DNA from: JAEUIE01 sp047602475
Lineage (GTDB): Bacteria; Planctomycetota; Planctomycetia; Gemmatales; HRBIN36
Direction: 5' to 3'
Assembly: GCA_047602475.1 (NCBI GenBank)
Contig: JASGHE010000003.1
Location: 682,001 to 746,000, forward strand
DNA: 64,000 nucleotides
In this document: positions 52,410 through 61,125 of the stretch, in pieces
Numbering within the stretch: the stretch's first letter is position 1
Layout of the letters: the number at the start of each line of letters is the position of its first letter
Translations under genes and position numbers: made by a program
The notes under the pieces: model-generated
Told to the model about the DNA's origin: nothing
Database searches by the model: none
Seen by the model: the letters and a program-made list of their open reading frames with translations, nothing else

Positions 52410-52706
52410 TCAGCCGTTGCCGCAGTACTTCCATATCGATTTTGCGCTCTTACTCTGATTCTCTTCCATCGAAGCTTCGGCTTGCTTCAAATAAGCATCG
52501 ATCTCGGCCTTGTTGTCCCAGTAGTAGGCCAGCACTTTGTGAATCTGCGCGAAGCCGAGTGTCGGGAACTGTTGCTGCAATGCCTCTACCGACTGGCCTT
52601 CCTGGTAGTACCACATCAACTGGCTCAAGGCGATGCGCGTGCCAGCCAGCCGAATGGCTCCGAATTCATCAGTCGTCAGAAACTCGGGAAGGTTCATAGC
52701 GAACAC
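52410..52706 (-). CDS. DUF433-like protein without adjacent toxin
   Basis: 98 residues. FGAIRLAGTRIALSQLMWYY (about 15-34) fits the DUF433 pattern and LGFAQIHKVLAYYWDNKAEI fits its helical second half. Unlike the copy at 29167 there is no DUF5615 gene downstream; the next gene on that side is convergent. Orphan antitoxin or a regulator of other systems. Confidence 0.65.
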   Translation of the reverse strand: MFAMNLPEFLTTDEFGAIRLAGTRIALSQLMWYYQEGQSVEALQQQFPTLGFAQIHKVLAYYWDNKAEIDAYLKQAEASMEENQSKSAKSIWKYCGNG

Positions 52707-52760
52707 CTTGGATTGAACACATCATAACATGGAGACGGAACGGCCTCAATGGGTTCTCGA

Positions 52761-53129
52761 TCATCCCAAACTATGATACGCATTCAACATTTCGGGAAAC
52801 CAGAAGAACGCATTGATGAACGCTACGCAGGCTGCTCCGCTGATCAGAGCCCATTTCTTTCCTGCGGTGGCGTGGTAAAGCAGTGCTGGCAACCAGAATC
52901 CAAACAACGATCCAACGAACGAGACATAGAGCGACATGGTAAACGCCCATGAACCGAAACTTGCATCGTGCAGAGGAAATTGGCCCCTCAAATAGGCCAC
53001 GATGGATGATAGGATCGTTGCCAACAGGCTGAGCCCGATGCAGATCACGAAAGAGTGTAGGAGGCAAGAGAAGATTGAGCCCATGGCGCTCGGAGGGGCT
53101 CCTGCCGTTGTGGGTTCGATCTGATTCAT
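52761..53129 (-). CDS. Small multi-pass membrane protein
   Basis: 122 residues from ATG 53129, chosen because GGGGAG lies 6 bases before it. Three membrane segments: FVICIGLSLLATILSSIVAY, SLYVSFVGSLFGFWLPALLY and ALISGAACVAFINAFFWF. No family recognised. A run of weak palindromes (CCGGGGGTATC and later) fills 53175-53340 between it and the YkgJ gene. Confidence 0.55.
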   Translation of the reverse strand: MNQIEPTTAGAPPSAMGSIFSCLLHSFVICIGLSLLATILSSIVAYLRGQFPLHDASFGSWAFTMSLYVSFVGSLFGFWLPALLYHATAGKKWALISGAACVAFINAFFWFPEMLNAYHSLG

Positions 53130-53357
53130 CTTCATCTCCCCAAACACCCTTTCAGGGTGCAGGAGCATTATACTCTTTCTCCTACCGGGGGTATCGCTCC
53201 GCTCAACCCCCGGCTAATCGATGCGATCCCTCCGGGATCAATACCGTGCCATGTTTCCATAACGTAGTATGGTTCCATACTGTGGTGTAATTCAGTACCT
53301 GGTCACGATGAAGTGCCACGAAGAGTTATTCCAAAGCTGAACTCATAAACTAACTCC

Positions 53358-54674
53358 ATGCCAACCCCCTCTCGTCCACTTCGTGCTCTGCCCGTTATTC
53401 AGAACTGGGACTGCCATCAGTGTGGCAACTGCTGCACTGATTATGTCGTGCCGGTGTCGGATGTGGAGAAGAAACGGATCGAGGGGCAGCAGTGGGATCA
53501 GGTGCCGGAGTTCGCCGGGAAGCCGTTGTTCGTGCGGCACTCGCCGTGGTGGCAGTTCTGGAAGAAAAAGTATCGGCTGCGCACCAGGGACGATCATTGC
53601 ATCTTTCTCGATGAGAAGGGGCTGTGCAAGATTCATGGCAAGTTTGGCCTCGAAGCCAAGCCGTTCGCCTGCCGATTGTATCCGTTCATTCTGGTGCCGA
53701 CGGGGGATAGCTGGCGGGTGAGCATGCGGTATGCGTGCCCCTCGGCGACGGCGAACAAGGGCCGGAGCTTGACGGTTCAGAAGCAGGACATTGCCGGCTA
53801 CGCAGCGGAGATGGAGCACTGGGACGAGCCGGAGATACGGGCAGCGACGACGTCGACGGGCCGGGCGGTGGAGGAGTCGCGCCGGAAGCGGGTGCCAATC
53901 CTTCAGGGGCGGAGCACGGTATCGTGGGAAGACTTTGATCACATCCTCAAAGCCATGCTCACCATTATTAAGGACAGCACGGATAGTTTTCCCCGGCGGA
54001 TGTTGCGTATCCTTGAACTGGTGAGGCTTTGTCAGCAATCGAAGTTCGACAAGATCACCGGCAAACGGCTGAAGGAGTTCTTTGAACTGGTGGCGGTCGG
54101 CGTCAGTGCGGAGGTGCCACGTGATTTGGCGAGGTTGCCCAAGCCCAACTGGGTGGGGCGTACATTGTTCCGCACCTCGCTGGCGGTCTTCCTTCGTAAG
54201 GATTCAGGACTACGACGAGGCGTGGCGGCACGAAGCCGGTTCGCCTTGGTAGCTTCGATGATGCGGATTGTTTCGGGCAAGGGCAAGTTGCCCGAACTAC
54301 AGAAGGGGTTGCCTGAGCTTGATCTGCGTGAGTTCGAGAAGCCTTTGGGGCCGCTGGAGCCTGCCTCGGTGGAGGCGCTGGAACGGTACTATGCGGTGAA
54401 GGTTGAATCGTGCCAGTTCTTTGGCCCGACGTGTTATGACATGGGGGTCTATGAGGGGATGGCGTTCCTCGCACTGACGCTGCCCTGCATCCTCTGGCTG
54501 GCGCGGGGTTATCTCGATCAAGGGCAACCAGCGGCGATTTACAAAGCAATCACCGTCATCGATGAGAACTATGGGTACAACCCGCTGCTCGGCCATTTCC
54601 GGCAGAAGTTCGCGACGAGGCTGTTGTTTGGTCAGAAGGAGCTGGATCGGCTGATAGCGTGGTATGGGAGATAG
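53358..54674 (+). CDS. YkgJ-family cysteine-cluster protein
   Basis: 438 residues, much longer than minimal YkgJ proteins. The N-terminal cysteine cluster CHQCGNCC (19-26) plus CIFLDEKGLCKIH (about 81-93) and ACRLYPF (about 104-110) forms the metal-binding module, probably an iron-sulfur or zinc site. The rest (about 170-438) is helical, with a conserved-looking cysteine pair in CQFFGPTCYDMG. Function of the family is unknown; the gene ends at the edge of a family J repeat. Confidence 0.8.
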   Translation: MPTPSRPLRALPVIQNWDCHQCGNCCTDYVVPVSDVEKKRIEGQQWDQVPEFAGKPLFVRHSPWWQFWKKKYRLRTRDDHCIFLDEKGLCKIHGKFGLEAKPFACRLYPFILVPTGDSWRVSMRYACPSATANKGRSLTVQKQDIAGYAAEMEHWDEPEIRAATTSTGRAVEESRRKRVPILQGRSTVSWEDFDHILKAMLTIIKDSTDSFPRRMLRILELVRLCQQSKFDKITGKRLKEFFELVAVGVSAEVPRDLARLPKPNWVGRTLFRTSLAVFLRKDSGLRRGVAARSRFALVASMMRIVSGKGKLPELQKGLPELDLREFEKPLGPLEPASVEALERYYAVKVESCQFFGPTCYDMGVYEGMAFLALTLPCILWLARGYLDQGQPAAIYKAITVIDENYGYNPLLGHFRQKFATRLLFGQKELDRLIAWYGR

Positions 54675-54780
54675 TTGTCCTCACGCTCCGCGTGAGGAGG
54701 CGGGGAGTAGCTGCCTTTTCAAAAATGTTGTGATGGCGGCCAGTCTCCGCTTCATCACGCGGAGCGTGATGACTACTATC
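54670..54780. repeat. Palindromic element, family J
   Basis: Hairpins TCCTCACGCTCCGCGTGAGG and CATCACGCGGAGCGTGATG. Relative to the other two copies, ACTC/GAGT in the stem is replaced by ACGC/GCGT on both sides. Confidence 0.85.
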
Positions 54781-54792
54781 CAGAGAGAGGAC

Positions 54793-54798
54793 TACAAT
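54793..54798 (+). promoter_or_regulatory. -10 box giving a probable leaderless nnrE transcript
   Basis: TACAAT, six bases (CCAGAT), then ATG 54805. The same GACTACAATCC word closes the family J repeats. Confidence 0.5.
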
Positions 54799-54804
54799 CC
54801 AGAT

Positions 54805-55458
54805 ATGCTCACCCGCAGCCAGGTTCGTGAAATTGATCGCTGTGCCATCGAGGAGTTTGGCCTCGCCGGGGTGGTGTTGATGGAGAACGCCGGGCGGGGC
54901 GTGGTGGAGGTGATGCAGCAACTGGGAATCACAGGGCCGGTGCATGTGGTGTGTGGCAAGGGGAACAATGCGGGGGATGGGTTTGTCATCGCTCGGCATC
55001 TGGAGTTGTCGGGGATTGGCGTCGTCGTGCATCGGTGTTCCACTATCGAAGAACTCACCGGCGATGCGGCGATCAATTATCGGATCATCGAACGTTCCGG
55101 ATCGACGATCATTCCCTTCACCACGGCGGAAGCATTGAGCGAGCAGTTGAAGGGAGCCAGTTGGATTGTCGATGCACTTCTGGGTACGGGGTTAACGGGA
55201 ACGGTGCGTTCGCCATTCGCGGAAATCATTCGCTGTATGAACGGTTCGGGTAAGCCGATCCTGGCGGTTGATTTGCCATCGGGGATGGATGCGGATATGG
55301 GGGAGCCCCTGGGGGAAGTGGTGATTGCCCAGCAGACGGTAACGTTTGTTGCACCGAAGATGGGCTTCAGTCATCCGCAGGCTGGTCGCTACACCGGGCA
55401 GGTGCATGTGGCAGCCATTGGCGTTCCTCGTTGTTTGTTGGCTGAGTATGAATTGTAG
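54805..55458 (+). CDS. nnrE: NAD(P)H-hydrate epimerase
   Basis: 217 residues; the upstream extension through the repeat is rejected. YjeF N-terminal domain: MENAGRGVVE (about 26-35), the nucleotide-binding VVCGKGNNAGDGFVIARHL (about 48-66), the catalytic Asp in LAVDLPSGMDAD, and VTFVAPKMG. It epimerises R-NAD(P)H hydrate so that the dehydratase can repair it. The dehydratase domain (NnrD), often fused C-terminally, is absent, so it must be encoded elsewhere. The stop TAG comes from the family J repeat. Confidence 0.92.
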   Translation: MLTRSQVREIDRCAIEEFGLAGVVLMENAGRGVVEVMQQLGITGPVHVVCGKGNNAGDGFVIARHLELSGIGVVVHRCSTIEELTGDAAINYRIIERSGSTIIPFTTAEALSEQLKGASWIVDALLGTGLTGTVRSPFAEIIRCMNGSGKPILAVDLPSGMDADMGEPLGEVVIAQQTVTFVAPKMGFSHPQAGRYTGQVHVAAIGVPRCLLAEYEL

Positions 55459-55563
55459 TCCTCACTCTCCGAGTGAGGACAGCGGGGGCTGGCCGCCGTC
55501 TCAAGAATTGTGTTGAAGTCGGCTACTCTCCGCGTCATCACTCGGAGAGTGATGACTACAATC
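55452..55563. repeat. Palindromic element, family J
   Basis: AATTGTAGTCCTCACTC at the left (its TAG ends nnrE) and GAGTGATGACTACAATC at the right. Separates nnrE and acpS. Confidence 0.85.
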
Positions 55564-55573
55564 CGGAAGATGT

Positions 55574-55579
55574 TACAAT
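55574..55579 (+). promoter_or_regulatory. -10 box giving a probable leaderless acpS transcript
   Basis: TGTTACAAT (extended -10 with TG), six bases (CTCCCC), then ATG 55586. Confidence 0.55.
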
Positions 55580-55585
55580 CTCCCC

Positions 55586-55969
55586 ATGAATATCTATGGC
55601 CTCGGTACTGACATCATCGAATGCACGCGCATCGCCCGGGTCATCGCCCGGCATGGTGATCTTTTCCTGCAGCGCATCTTCACGCCTCATGAGATTGACT
55701 ACTGCCAGGGCAAGGCCCGGGCCATGGAGCACTTTGCGGGGCGGTGGGCGGCGAAGGAGGCGATCTTCAAATCGCTGGGCACCGGCTGGCGCGGTCAGGT
55801 GCAGTGGACCGACTTCGAGATTCGCCGGGACGACATGGGCAAGCCGGTGGTGCATGTGGCGGGCACGAGCAAGGACTTTTTGATCGAGCACAAGATCAGC
55901 GATATTCTAATTAGTCTTTCGCATTGCCGGGAGTATGCTACAGCGACGGCGATAGCGTTGAGTCTCTAG
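55586..55969 (+). CDS. acpS: Holo-[acyl-carrier-protein] synthase
   Basis: 127 residues. It transfers 4'-phosphopantetheine from CoA to acyl carrier protein. GLGTDIIECTRIARV (5-19) with the metal-binding Asp8, FTPHEIDYC, RWAAKEAIFKSLGTG (about 48-62) and ISLSHCREYATATAIAL at the end are diagnostic. Normal length. Preceded by nnrE (often linked to acpS in bacteria) but separated from it by a repeat and with its own promoter. Confidence 0.95.
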   Translation: MNIYGLGTDIIECTRIARVIARHGDLFLQRIFTPHEIDYCQGKARAMEHFAGRWAAKEAIFKSLGTGWRGQVQWTDFEIRRDDMGKPVVHVAGTSKDFLIEHKISDILISLSHCREYATATAIALSL

Positions 55970-55996
55970 TGGATACTCTGTAGGAGAGTCGCTGCT

Positions 55997-56530
55997 GTGG
56001 TTGAGCATCATTCCAGTTTGACATTCACTGGGGAGACGTATCAGGAAGCGGCGAAGCTGTTGTACAGCAGTCGAAGCAAGATGAAGGAAACGTCGGTTCA
56101 GCAGCAGCAGGTAGTGGTGGTCATTGCTGTTGCAATCATGGCCAGTTTGCTGTTCCTGTTGTCGGAGTTTCCCTGGCTGAACGAGATGGTGATTCCGGTC
56201 GTCTGTGTTTTTGTTGGGTTTGTCTTGGGAGTAGTTCTCTGTGTGCTGTATGGCTTGAAACTGTCGAAGCGAACGTACGAGAGCCAACAGCCTGTCGAAT
56301 ACAGCTACATCTTTCGGGATCATGCGATTGAGATCACACAACCCTTTGCCCATGCGATATATTCATGGGAAGCGATCAAGCAAATAGTGCCGGGCGAGAA
56401 GTACTGGTTGTTGATTCTCACCAACAATGAGAATTTGTTTCTACCGTTGGATGCCAGGGCGATGTCGCAGGAGTTGAAGGATTTTTTGCTGGTGAAAGTG
56501 AAGGATACCAGTGACCGTGCCACTGTGTGA
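55997..56530 (+). CDS. YcxB-like membrane protein
   Basis: 177 residues, GTG start 55997 with GGAG somewhat far upstream. Soluble N-terminal strand region (LTFTGETYQEAAKLLYSS), two membrane helices (VVVVIAVAIMASLLFLL and VIPVVCVFVGFVLGVVLCVL), then a YcxB-like C-terminal domain (YIFRDHAIEITQPFAHAIYSWEAIKQI, then LPLDARAM). Function of the family is unknown. The last codons overlap a family F repeat. Confidence 0.65.
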   Translation: MVEHHSSLTFTGETYQEAAKLLYSSRSKMKETSVQQQQVVVVIAVAIMASLLFLLSEFPWLNEMVIPVVCVFVGFVLGVVLCVLYGLKLSKRTYESQQPVEYSYIFRDHAIEITQPFAHAIYSWEAIKQIVPGEKYWLLILTNNENLFLPLDARAMSQELKDFLLVKVKDTSDRATV

Positions 56531-56640
56531 CAGCGCCGGGGATGTGACGTACTTCACTGGACAGTTGTCTCGCTGTCACGCAGTGGAGGGGTGCAATCGC
56601 TTGAGGCACTGTGCGATGAGTACATCGCACAGTGGCACGG
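56515..56640. repeat. Palindromic element, family F (long)
   Basis: CCGTGCCACTGTGTGACAG and GCACAGTGGCACGG arms. The right hairpin TGCGATGAGTACATCGCA keeps the GAGTAC tip; the core word GTGCAATCGCTT is shared with the family B copy at 20784. The left arm lies in the end of the YcxB-like gene. Confidence 0.75.
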
Positions 56641-56730
56641 GTTAACGGGCCATGAAAATCATGGGTTCTGGAAGCATGAGAAGTGTCTATTTAGCTGCCG
56701 GTCAGTTGGGGCCGGCCATATCATAATGGC

Positions 56731-59184
56731 ATGATCTACGAATATCTCGTCAAAGGCCTGTCGCTTGGCATCCTCGGTTATCTGGGGTGGAATGCTGATG
56801 TGAAGGCGACTGCACTGGTGTATGGCCTCGTCGTGCTGGGGCTCGTGGCAGCGCTGGGGCTAGCTTGGCAGCGGGCGAAGACGGCGGGGGCGGCTCCGAA
56901 GTCGCTCTCGTTTTCGTTTGTGGTCTACCTGCTGCTCGAATATCCGGGGCTGATCTTCACGGGTGTGCTGGCGGGATTGCTGCTCGGAGCGGCATTGGTC
57001 ACGTTCGGCTTGTCGCAATGGACAGTGATGGACCTGGGAATTGCCGTCGGTATCGGTTTGGCTGTGGGAGTTGTTCTCGTCGGGCTTCGGTTGATCGCTC
57101 AGAAGAACATACGCCGGGCGGTGGTGCTGGCTCTCGGTGCTGGAGCGGTGGCACTCGTCATCTTCTACCTGTTCCGGGGGGAGATGCCGGCCAGCTTCAG
57201 TCTACAATCGTTCGGGTTGCATCTGTTGCTGGCGGTGCCAGTCTTTTATCTGCTGACGATTTCGGGGCGGACGGAGGAGACGGAGATCGAGATCGGGCTG
57301 GTCTGCGTGCTGCTCGGCATCGCTCTATGGGTGTTGCTGGGGCCGGCGTTCCAACTGGTGGCGATGTTGATCCCTATCGTTATTTACATCGGGTACACCC
57401 AGTACCTGCTCAAGGACATGCAGGCGTTCAAAGCTCTGCTGCGGGGCATGGGCCATGCCCGGCTGGGGGCAACGGCGGAGGCGCTGACATCATATCGCCG
57501 GGCTTTGCACTTCTCCCCCCATCATAAGGGGGCCAGGCAGGAACTCTGGAAGGTGCATCGGCAGATCGATCTCCGGCAGATTCATCAAGATGACAGGCTG
57601 ATCAAGCTCATCGACTTTGAGCTCTGCCTACAGCGCGCCCGTGACCTGCTCTTTGGCGACAAGGTCACCCCTGAACAGATCAACGAAGCCAAGCAATTGC
57701 TTGATCTGGTCAATGATCAGCGGCCACAACTTCGCCCGGCGGTGATGTATTATCGGGCGGTGGCTTACACGCATGCCCAGGAACTTGATAAAGCTGAGCA
57801 GACGCTGCGGCAGATATTGGATGAGAGCCAGTTCAGCCCGGATGAGCAGGCGAGCAGGAAGGCGATTCTGGTGCCCACCTGGCAACTGGCCCTGATGCAG
57901 CATGGCGAACTTCGCAAGCGGGTAGGGGAGCCTTTGCTAAAGTCGGGGCAGCGGATGGCAGCCATCGCGGCTGTGGAGGAGGCAGCAAGGAAGGCCCCAT
58001 TGACGCCGGACGAACAGGAACTGAAAGCCAAGCTCTATGCTGATGTAACACTGGCAGAGTATGATCGTGAAGCGGGCAGCGATTTGCAGCATCAGGCCAG
58101 CCAGTTCGATCACAAGTTCGTCTATGATCGTGGCCTTGATCTGCTCGATGATGCCAAAACCTATGAACGGGGCGTGGAACTGCTGGCCATCGCAGTGCGC
58201 GGGCAACCCAAGCATGCCCCGGCGGTGTGGAAGCTGGCAGCAGATGCAGCGGCACATCACGGCGATACGAAACTGGCAAGGATGGCCCAGAATGAAGTGA
58301 AGGCCTGGACGAAGCTGTTGGGGCTGAAAGAGATCAGTACCGAGAGTCAGGCAGCCTACTTCGCTACGGTGAAGCAACTGGGTGAAGCAGCCTATCACGA
58401 AGCGATGGCAAATACGGATGCGAGCCGGGGACGTCAGTCCCCTGAGAGGGCCATCGAAAACCTCTTCCTCGCCTCCGAAGCCCCGCAAAGCGGCGTCGAT
58501 ACCCTCCGCATGCTCGCTGATCTCTACGAACTGCAAGGCAACGTCGTGCAGACCATGCTCTACAACGAGCAGTGCCTGATGTACGATGGCAAGAACAAGC
58601 ATTATCTTGATCGCAAAGATCGACTCTACGTCTCGCTGACTGAAGAGGACCTTGCCACCCATCATGAGAAGCTCAACAAGCTCATCGACCTGAACTACCT
58701 GGTGAAGAAGCCCAAGGAGATATTGGAGAACAAGAACTCCGATCATGAACAACTTCAATGGGCCAAGCACCTGGCAAAGTTGATGACGGCGGCTGCACCA
58801 GAGCGGGTAGCTGGCTGGGCGATGCTGGGGCGTATCTTCCTGCGGCTGGGGCAACCCGAGAATGGGGTGAAAGGGCTGGAGTACGCCTACCATCTAGGGA
58901 AAGAGAACAAGCCCGGCGGCGAGGACCTGGATCAGTGGTATCTCGATTGCCGTATTCTGGGCGACTACTATTTGCAACAGCAACGGTATGAAGAGGCTGA
59001 GGTATGCTTGAAGGAGTTCAGCCAATCGACCAAAAGCGGGGCTGACACCCATTACAAGCTGGGGCAGGCAGCTGAGGGGCTGGGAGATTTCGCCAAGGCG
59101 AAGAAGCACTATCAGAGTGCGAACATGTTCGATCATCCTCAGAAGTATGAGGTGAGCCAGGCGCTGGAGAGACTGAATAGCTAA
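56731..59184 (+). CDS. Large TPR-repeat membrane protein
   Basis: 817 residues. About eight N-terminal membrane helices (2-230), then a long soluble part built of tetratricopeptide-like helical hairpins: GHARLGATAEALTSYRRALHFSPHHKGARQ (about 240) and, near the end, EEAEVCLKEFSQSTKSGADTHYKLGQAAEGLGDFAKAKKHYQ, each shown here only in outline. It probably acts as an envelope scaffold for protein contacts. No enzymatic motif. TATCAT six bases before the ATG suggests another leaderless start. Stand-alone gene. Confidence 0.7.
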   Translation: MIYEYLVKGLSLGILGYLGWNADVKATALVYGLVVLGLVAALGLAWQRAKTAGAAPKSLSFSFVVYLLLEYPGLIFTGVLAGLLLGAALVTFGLSQWTVMDLGIAVGIGLAVGVVLVGLRLIAQKNIRRAVVLALGAGAVALVIFYLFRGEMPASFSLQSFGLHLLLAVPVFYLLTISGRTEETEIEIGLVCVLLGIALWVLLGPAFQLVAMLIPIVIYIGYTQYLLKDMQAFKALLRGMGHARLGATAEALTSYRRALHFSPHHKGARQELWKVHRQIDLRQIHQDDRLIKLIDFELCLQRARDLLFGDKVTPEQINEAKQLLDLVNDQRPQLRPAVMYYRAVAYTHAQELDKAEQTLRQILDESQFSPDEQASRKAILVPTWQLALMQHGELRKRVGEPLLKSGQRMAAIAAVEEAARKAPLTPDEQELKAKLYADVTLAEYDREAGSDLQHQASQFDHKFVYDRGLDLLDDAKTYERGVELLAIAVRGQPKHAPAVWKLAADAAAHHGDTKLARMAQNEVKAWTKLLGLKEISTESQAAYFATVKQLGEAAYHEAMANTDASRGRQSPERAIENLFLASEAPQSGVDTLRMLADLYELQGNVVQTMLYNEQCLMYDGKNKHYLDRKDRLYVSLTEEDLATHHEKLNKLIDLNYLVKKPKEILENKNSDHEQLQWAKHLAKLMTAAAPERVAGWAMLGRIFLRLGQPENGVKGLEYAYHLGKENKPGGEDLDQWYLDCRILGDYYLQQQRYEEAEVCLKEFSQSTKSGADTHYKLGQAAEGLGDFAKAKKHYQSANMFDHPQKYEVSQALERLNS

Positions 59185-59327
59185 TTGCGAAGAGCCGTCA
59201 TGATCCGTCAAGGCGTTAGAGTTGTCCCAAGTTACCTGTTGTGAAGGGGAGGAATGACTTGACATGAACACAACGAGAAAGTTGCGGCAGATCGAGCAGT
59301 AATAATGAATAATTCGGTCATAATTTT

Positions 59328-59355
59328 TTGCACTCTCCATTCTCCAAGTTAGGAT
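59328..59355 (+). promoter_or_regulatory. Candidate promoter of the first tandem PEP-CTERM gene
   Basis: TTGCAC, 16-base spacer, TAGGAT. The same layout precedes the second copy (60200). Confidence 0.5.
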
Positions 59356-59387
59356 AACCGGTAGTCCTCATCCGTCAGGAGTAAGTC

Positions 59388-60107
59388 ATGCGCCGGTTCG
59401 TCATTGCTCTAGTTGTGTCAGCCTTGGCCGTCAGTGTTTCATCGGCTCAAATCGTGATCGACACTTTCTCCAACACTCAAACCAACATTCTGCGGACTAC
59501 GGTGGGTTCGACGCCTGTCGTGCAAACCGATGCGAGTGCTATCGGCGGTTTCCGCCGGGTCACGAACATCTACAACAGTGGTGCCGGCAATTTCGATTTG
59601 ATCTTCAATGGCTCCGTGATGCAGTCCACAGCGGATGCCGGCGTGCTGGGAAGCTACCTGGTGGAGTATGGCACTCAAGCACAGTTGAATCTCAACGCTT
59701 CGGCAACCAACGCCTTCCAGTTTGAACGGTTCTTCCTTGACCTCTCTTCAGGCTTCACCGCAACCATCACTAGCGGCAACGGTGCTGTGGTGGCAACATT
59801 CACCAGTAGTGCAACGGCCATTCCTGGCGGCGGCGCTCCTTCACAACTGATTACCGTTCCCTTCGCCAGCTTCACAAATGGTGGATTGTTGAACTTGGCT
59901 GACATTGATGCCATCAGCTTCCGATTCGACGCTGCTCAACAGGCAACACAGTTCCAATTGGATAACATTCGGTTTGTGACGGTTTCGATTCCGGAACCGG
60001 CAACAATCGCCATGATCGGTGTGACCGGCAGCCTGGTAGCAGGCGGCATGTATCTTCGCCGAAGACGTCATCAGAAGAAACTCAATGCCTCGTTCACCAG
60101 AATCTAA
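59388..60107 (+). CDS. PEP-CTERM protein, first tandem copy
   Basis: 239 residues from ATG 59388 with AGGAG upstream. Signal peptide (IALVVSALAVSVSSAQ), a beta-rich body (FSNTQTNILRTTVGSTPV, then FERFFLDLSSGFTATITSGN and FQLDNIRFVTVS), and a PEP-CTERM tail IPEPATIAMIGVTG followed by a membrane-like stretch and RRRRHQKK. Very similar to the next gene over its whole length. Role unknown; predicted to be exported and exosortase-processed. Confidence 0.8.
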   Translation: MRRFVIALVVSALAVSVSSAQIVIDTFSNTQTNILRTTVGSTPVVQTDASAIGGFRRVTNIYNSGAGNFDLIFNGSVMQSTADAGVLGSYLVEYGTQAQLNLNASATNAFQFERFFLDLSSGFTATITSGNGAVVATFTSSATAIPGGGAPSQLITVPFASFTNGGLLNLADIDAISFRFDAAQQATQFQLDNIRFVTVSIPEPATIAMIGVTGSLVAGGMYLRRRRHQKKLNASFTRI

Positions 60108-60132
60108 GGCTTAATAGAGACTTCACAGCTGG

Positions 60133-60159
60133 AAACCCGGCACTTTTGCCGGGTTTTTT
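60133..60159 (+). terminator. Intrinsic terminator between the two PEP-CTERM genes
   Basis: AAACCCGGCA pairs with TGCCGGGTTT around CTTT, followed by TTTTTC. Confidence 0.85.
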
Positions 60160-60199
60160 CGTTAGATGCCATGTTATTCATAATTCACTTATTATTCTC

Positions 60200-60227
60200 T
60201 TGCACTATTGAGTGGTCACGATAACAT
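60200..60227 (+). promoter_or_regulatory. Candidate promoter of the second tandem PEP-CTERM gene
   Basis: TTGCAC, 16-base spacer, TAACAT; parallels 59328. Confidence 0.45.
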
Positions 60228-60259
60228 GAGCACTGTAAGTCATCTGTCAGGAGTACACC

Positions 60260-60982
60260 ATGCGTCGGATTATTATCGCTCTTGTCGCCTCGGCCTTGGC
60301 CATCAGTGCCGTATCAGCTCAAACTGTGATCATTGACACTTTTTCCAACGCACAAACCAACATCCTGCGTACTACCACTGGTTCGACCCCTGTTCTGCAA
60401 CCCGATGCGAGTGCTGTGGGTGGTTTCCGCCGAGTCACGAATATCTATCAAAGTGGCTCTGGTAATTATGATTTGATTTTCAATGGCTCGGTGATGCAGT
60501 CCACCGCAGATGCCGGTGTGCTGGGTAGTTTCCTTCTGCAGTACGGCACCCAGGCACAATTGAATATCAATGCTTCCGCAACCAACGCCTTCCAGTTCGA
60601 ACGTGTCTTCCTTGATCTCGCTTCTGGCTTTACCGCAACCATCACCAGCGGTAACGGTGCTGTGGTGGCTACCTATACTAGTCCAGCAACGGCTATTCCT
60701 GGTGGCGGTGCACCTTCGCAACTGGTAACTGTTCCGTTCGCTGCTTTCACTAATGGTGGGCTCCTGAATCTCGCCGACATTGATGCTGTAACTCTCCAGT
60801 TTGACGCAGCTCAGCCAGCCACTCAGTTCCAACTGGATAACATCCAGTTTGTGAGCGTGGCTGTTCCTGAACCAGCTACCGTTGCCCTGCTTGGTCTTGC
60901 TGGTGCTGGGGTTGCGAGCGGTTGGTATCTCCGCCGTCGTCGTAGCCAGCAGGCCCTCAATGCGAAGTTCAGCAGAATCTAA
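60260..60982 (+). CDS. PEP-CTERM protein, second tandem copy
   Basis: 240 residues, close paralogue of the upstream gene with the same leader (GTCAGGAGTA before the ATG). Signal peptide (IALVASALAISAVSAQ), the same beta-rich body, PEP-CTERM tail VPEPATVALLGLAGAGVASG then RRRRSQQ. Each copy has its own promoter-like elements and terminator, so the duplication unit includes the regulatory regions. Substitutions between the copies look mostly conservative or silent. Confidence 0.8.
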   Translation: MRRIIIALVASALAISAVSAQTVIIDTFSNAQTNILRTTTGSTPVLQPDASAVGGFRRVTNIYQSGSGNYDLIFNGSVMQSTADAGVLGSFLLQYGTQAQLNINASATNAFQFERVFLDLASGFTATITSGNGAVVATYTSPATAIPGGGAPSQLVTVPFAAFTNGGLLNLADIDAVTLQFDAAQPATQFQLDNIQFVSVAVPEPATVALLGLAGAGVASGWYLRRRRSQQALNAKFSRI

Positions 60983-61007
60983 GCAGTGAAGCCTTCTATG
61001 GTACTTC

Positions 61008-61034
61008 AAGCCCGGCTCTTCAGCCGGGTTTTTT
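61008..61034 (+). terminator. Intrinsic terminator after the second PEP-CTERM gene
   Basis: AAGCCCGGCT pairs with AGCCGGGTTT around CTTC, followed by TTTTC. Confidence 0.85.
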
Positions 61035-61125
61035 CGTTGATGGATTGGTTGGTGTGTTGAGAAGCTGACACCAACACTCCATAGAATCCCTCAGTCAACT
61101 AACACTCTCAACTGATTGATACTTT

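Noticed and set aside
53175..53340. Gap before the YkgJ gene as a structured RNA
   Set aside because: Only short, imperfect palindromes (CCGGGGG/CCCCCGG, ATCCCTCCGGGAT) with no conserved layout or terminator.
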